NCBI GenBank assembly: GCA_963798865.1
Contig: CAWCVZ010000004.1
Coordinates: forward strand, 496,001 to 560,000
Origin: RBG-16-34-14 sp963798865
Lineage (GTDB): Bacteria; Bacteroidota; Ignavibacteria; Ignavibacteriales; Ignavibacteriaceae
DNA length: 64,000 nt
Reading direction: 5' to 3'
The position numbers and the translations under genes are program-made. Every line of letters begins with the position of its first letter. Within the stretch, counting starts at the first letter, position 1. Of this stretch, positions 62,735 through 64,000 are shown piece after piece. The notes under the pieces are model-generated. The model was not told where the DNA came from. It saw only the letters and a list, made by a program, of their open reading frames with translations, and made no database searches.

Positions 62735-63079
62735 TCACTCGGCTGTATATTTTATTATCTCAGCTTTCTCAATTGTAATCAATCCCCCGCTCTTTGATGA
62801 CTCAAATATTTCATTTACAATAGGAACGAACTTCTCTATTTTATCTGCTGAATCCACTATTTCAACAATCAGAGGGAGATCTTCGGATAGCCTTAATATT
62901 TTTGCAGTGTGAATCCTGCTCTTTCCGCCATATCCCATAATGCCTTTAAAAACTGTAGCACCGGCAAGTTCATTTTCCCTTGCAGCAATTACAATTTTTT
63001 CATAAACCGGGATATGACCGGATTTATCATTCTCCCCGACAAAGATTCTTAAAAGTTTTGCTTCACCTTTTATCTGCAT
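62735..63079 (-). CDS. DUF190 domain-containing protein
   Basis: This 114-residue PII-like small protein starts MQIKGEAKLLRIFVGENDKS, then VFKGIMGYGGKSRIHTAKIL and the C-terminal GLITIEKAEII. DUF190 proteins often sit beside crcB, as here 7 nt downstream, and may regulate the fluoride channel. Mechanism not established from sequence. Confidence 0.92.
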   Translation of the reverse strand: MQIKGEAKLLRIFVGENDKSGHIPVYEKIVIAARENELAGATVFKGIMGYGGKSRIHTAKILRLSEDLPLIVEIVDSADKIEKFVPIVNEIFESSKSGGLITIEKAEIIKYTAE

Positions 63080-63086
63080 AATTTCC

Positions 63087-63461
63087 TCAGATAATTTTCG
63101 AAACTATATAAGCCAAAAAAACTCCGGCTATACAAAACAAAATATTTAAAACAATATTTAATGCAGCAAGGAAGTATTGGGAATCTCTTAAAAGATTAAA
63201 AGACTCCAATGAAAAAGTTGAGAAGGTTGTGAATCCGCCGCAAAAACCTATCGTAAGAAAAATCTTTAATTGACTATTTAATAATTCCTTTTCATCAAAT
63301 ACAAAAATAATAATGCCAAGGATAAAACTTCCTATAACATTTACGGCAAGTGTACCATAAGGAAAGCTGAAAGGAAGGAATTTGTAAACCGAATTTGATA
63401 GCCAGTAACGTAATGCTCCTCCTAAAGCAGCTCCAAAGGAAATAAAAATATAATTGAGCAT
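63087..63461 (-). CDS. crcB: Fluoride exporter CrcB (Fluc)
   Basis: This four-helix membrane protein of 124 residues has the Fluc signatures GAALGGALRYWLSN, YGTLAVNVIGSFILG and GFCGGFTTFSTFSLE (the phenylalanine-lined pore with the central Na+-site loop). Dual-topology dimers export fluoride. I use the ATG at 63461, which lies 2 nt after the aminotransferase stop; the frame is open to a TTG 15 nt earlier. No fluoride riboswitch is visible in the adjoining sequence. Confidence 0.92.
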   Translation of the reverse strand: MLNYIFISFGAALGGALRYWLSNSVYKFLPFSFPYGTLAVNVIGSFILGIIIFVFDEKELLNSQLKIFLTIGFCGGFTTFSTFSLESFNLLRDSQYFLAALNIVLNILFCIAGVFLAYIVSKII

Positions 63462-63463
63462 AA

Positions 63464-64000
63464 TTATTTTACCCAATCACAAATTTGATCAATAGCTTCC
63501 AATGTATTTCCGCAATAAGTTTCAAGAAAATCAGCATCTATTTGTTTCTCACTTTTAACCTGCTCAGCGGCAGATAAAGCTCTGACACCATCAAAATCAA
63601 CATAAGCTATTCTTGCCGTCAGTTCATTCTCCGGCCTTCCAAAAGAAACTCCGGGCAATATAGCTACACCAGTTTCTTCGAGAAGTTTATCAACTAATTC
63701 AAAACTGGTATTTATTTTTTTCTTTTGAAGTTTATTTTTGTGTAAAATAAAATCAGGGAACAAATAAAAAGCACCATCAGGTTGAGAAACGGAAATGCCG
63801 ACATTATTCAGTTTTATAACAATTAATTTTGAAAGTCTTCGTAAAATCGTTCTGCAGTTCCAAAGATAATTTTCAATTTTTAATCCTCCTTTAAATGCTC
63901 TTACCGCTGCATACTGAATAGGTGCACTTGTTGCTGTATAAGTCTCACTGGCAACAGCCGCCATAGAATCAAGCAGCCATCTTAAAGAAGAAGGAAAAGT
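63464..64000 (-). CDS. Class I/II aminotransferase, C-terminal part (truncated by window edge)
   Basis: The frame is open to the window end, where TFPSSLRWLLDSMAAVASETYT precedes the first internal Met. The gene continues outside. The visible 178 residues form the small domain of a fold-type I enzyme: SAPIQYAAVRAF, DGAFYLFPDFIL, GVAILPGVSFGRPENELTARIAYVDFDG with the substrate Arg (TARIAYV). The PLP lysine lies outside the window. It is followed at 2 nt by crcB and DUF190, probably one transcript. Confidence 0.85.
   Translation of the reverse strand, partial: TFPSSLRWLLDSMAAVASETYTATSAPIQYAAVRAFKGGLKIENYLWNCRTILRRLSKLIVIKLNNVGISVSQPDGAFYLFPDFILHKNKLQKKKINTSFELVDKLLEETGVAILPGVSFGRPENELTARIAYVDFDGVRALSAAEQVKSEKQIDADFLETYCGNTLEAIDQICDWVK

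Noticed and set aside
63087..63476. Fluoride riboswitch ahead of crcB
   Set aside because: crcB starts 2 nt after the upstream aminotransferase stop, leaving no leader. Any riboswitch would have to lie outside the window.

Overview
The window looks like a chromosomal segment of an AT-rich Bacteroidota/Ignavibacteriota-type bacterium. The main reason is five secreted proteins that end in a type IX secretion sorting domain beginning with the signature NYPNPFNP (20779-23622, 35723-36838, 45075-46475, 46653-48662, 53119-56292). A TonB-dependent receptor with a carboxypeptidase-regulatory-like N-terminus, a propeller-type sensor kinase and an outer-membrane efflux system fit the same group. No rRNA, tRNA, CRISPR array, insertion sequence or phage was recognised. 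The taxonomic call is inference from protein style only.

Layout. 1-3236: end of an unknown gene, a small membrane protein, a secreted Memo-like protein, a lipoprotein, a VOC protein and a DUF3224 protein. 3237-10465: repeat-rich spacer, DNA polymerase I, two GT9 heptosyltransferase-like enzymes, a homocysteine S-methyltransferase-like enzyme and ispE. 10494-11438: LD-carboxypeptidase (minus). 11666-20096: a plus-strand glycan operon with a glycosyltransferase, a CMP-sugar-type cytidylyltransferase, a split transketolase, a class III aminotransferase, an SDR, a KdsC-like phosphatase, a NeuB-type synthase and a fatty-acid-hydroxylase-family membrane protein. Together these look like a pathway to an unusual nonulosonate-type sugar. 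20779-29066 (minus): a T9SS protein with an internal 1248-bp duplication, a TonB receptor, a PstS-like phosphate-binding lipoprotein and an M28 peptidase. 29147-34758 (minus): tripartite RND efflux system. 35077-38813 (minus): a lipoprotein, a split-Soret-type cytochrome, a TPR protein and a sigma-54 activator. 39025-40656: arsC and acr3. 40693-44679: PaiB-like, NYN-LOTUS, a palindromic repeat array, a TIP30-like oxidoreductase and a THUMP methyltransferase. 45075-56292: T9SS propeller proteins flanking a propeller histidine kinase and two response regulators. 56471-64000: Crp-like regulator, YceI, ABC-F, class V aminotransferase, RhlE-type helicase, YwbE, and a DUF190/CrcB/aminotransferase group.

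Regulatory reading. Near-identical pairs of TTAACA hexamers at an 11-bp period lie 56-70 nt upstream of three minus-strand starts: the TonB receptor, a lipoprotein and arsC. Looser versions precede the M28-pstS operon and the glycan cluster. This resembles an OmpR/PhoB-family binding site. With pstS and arsC among the targets, a phosphate-responsive regulon is a reasonable hypothesis. Separately, a -24/-12 sequence and a cluster of TGTTGCA-type half-sites lie between the sigma-54 activator and the TPR/cytochrome operon.

Quality caveat. Five genes need indels to read through: polA, ispE, the cytidylyltransferase, the fatty-acid-hydroxylase-family gene and acr3 (two indels). Two of the five are normally essential, so assembly or sequencing indels are the simplest explanation. 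The annotation treats these as single genes.
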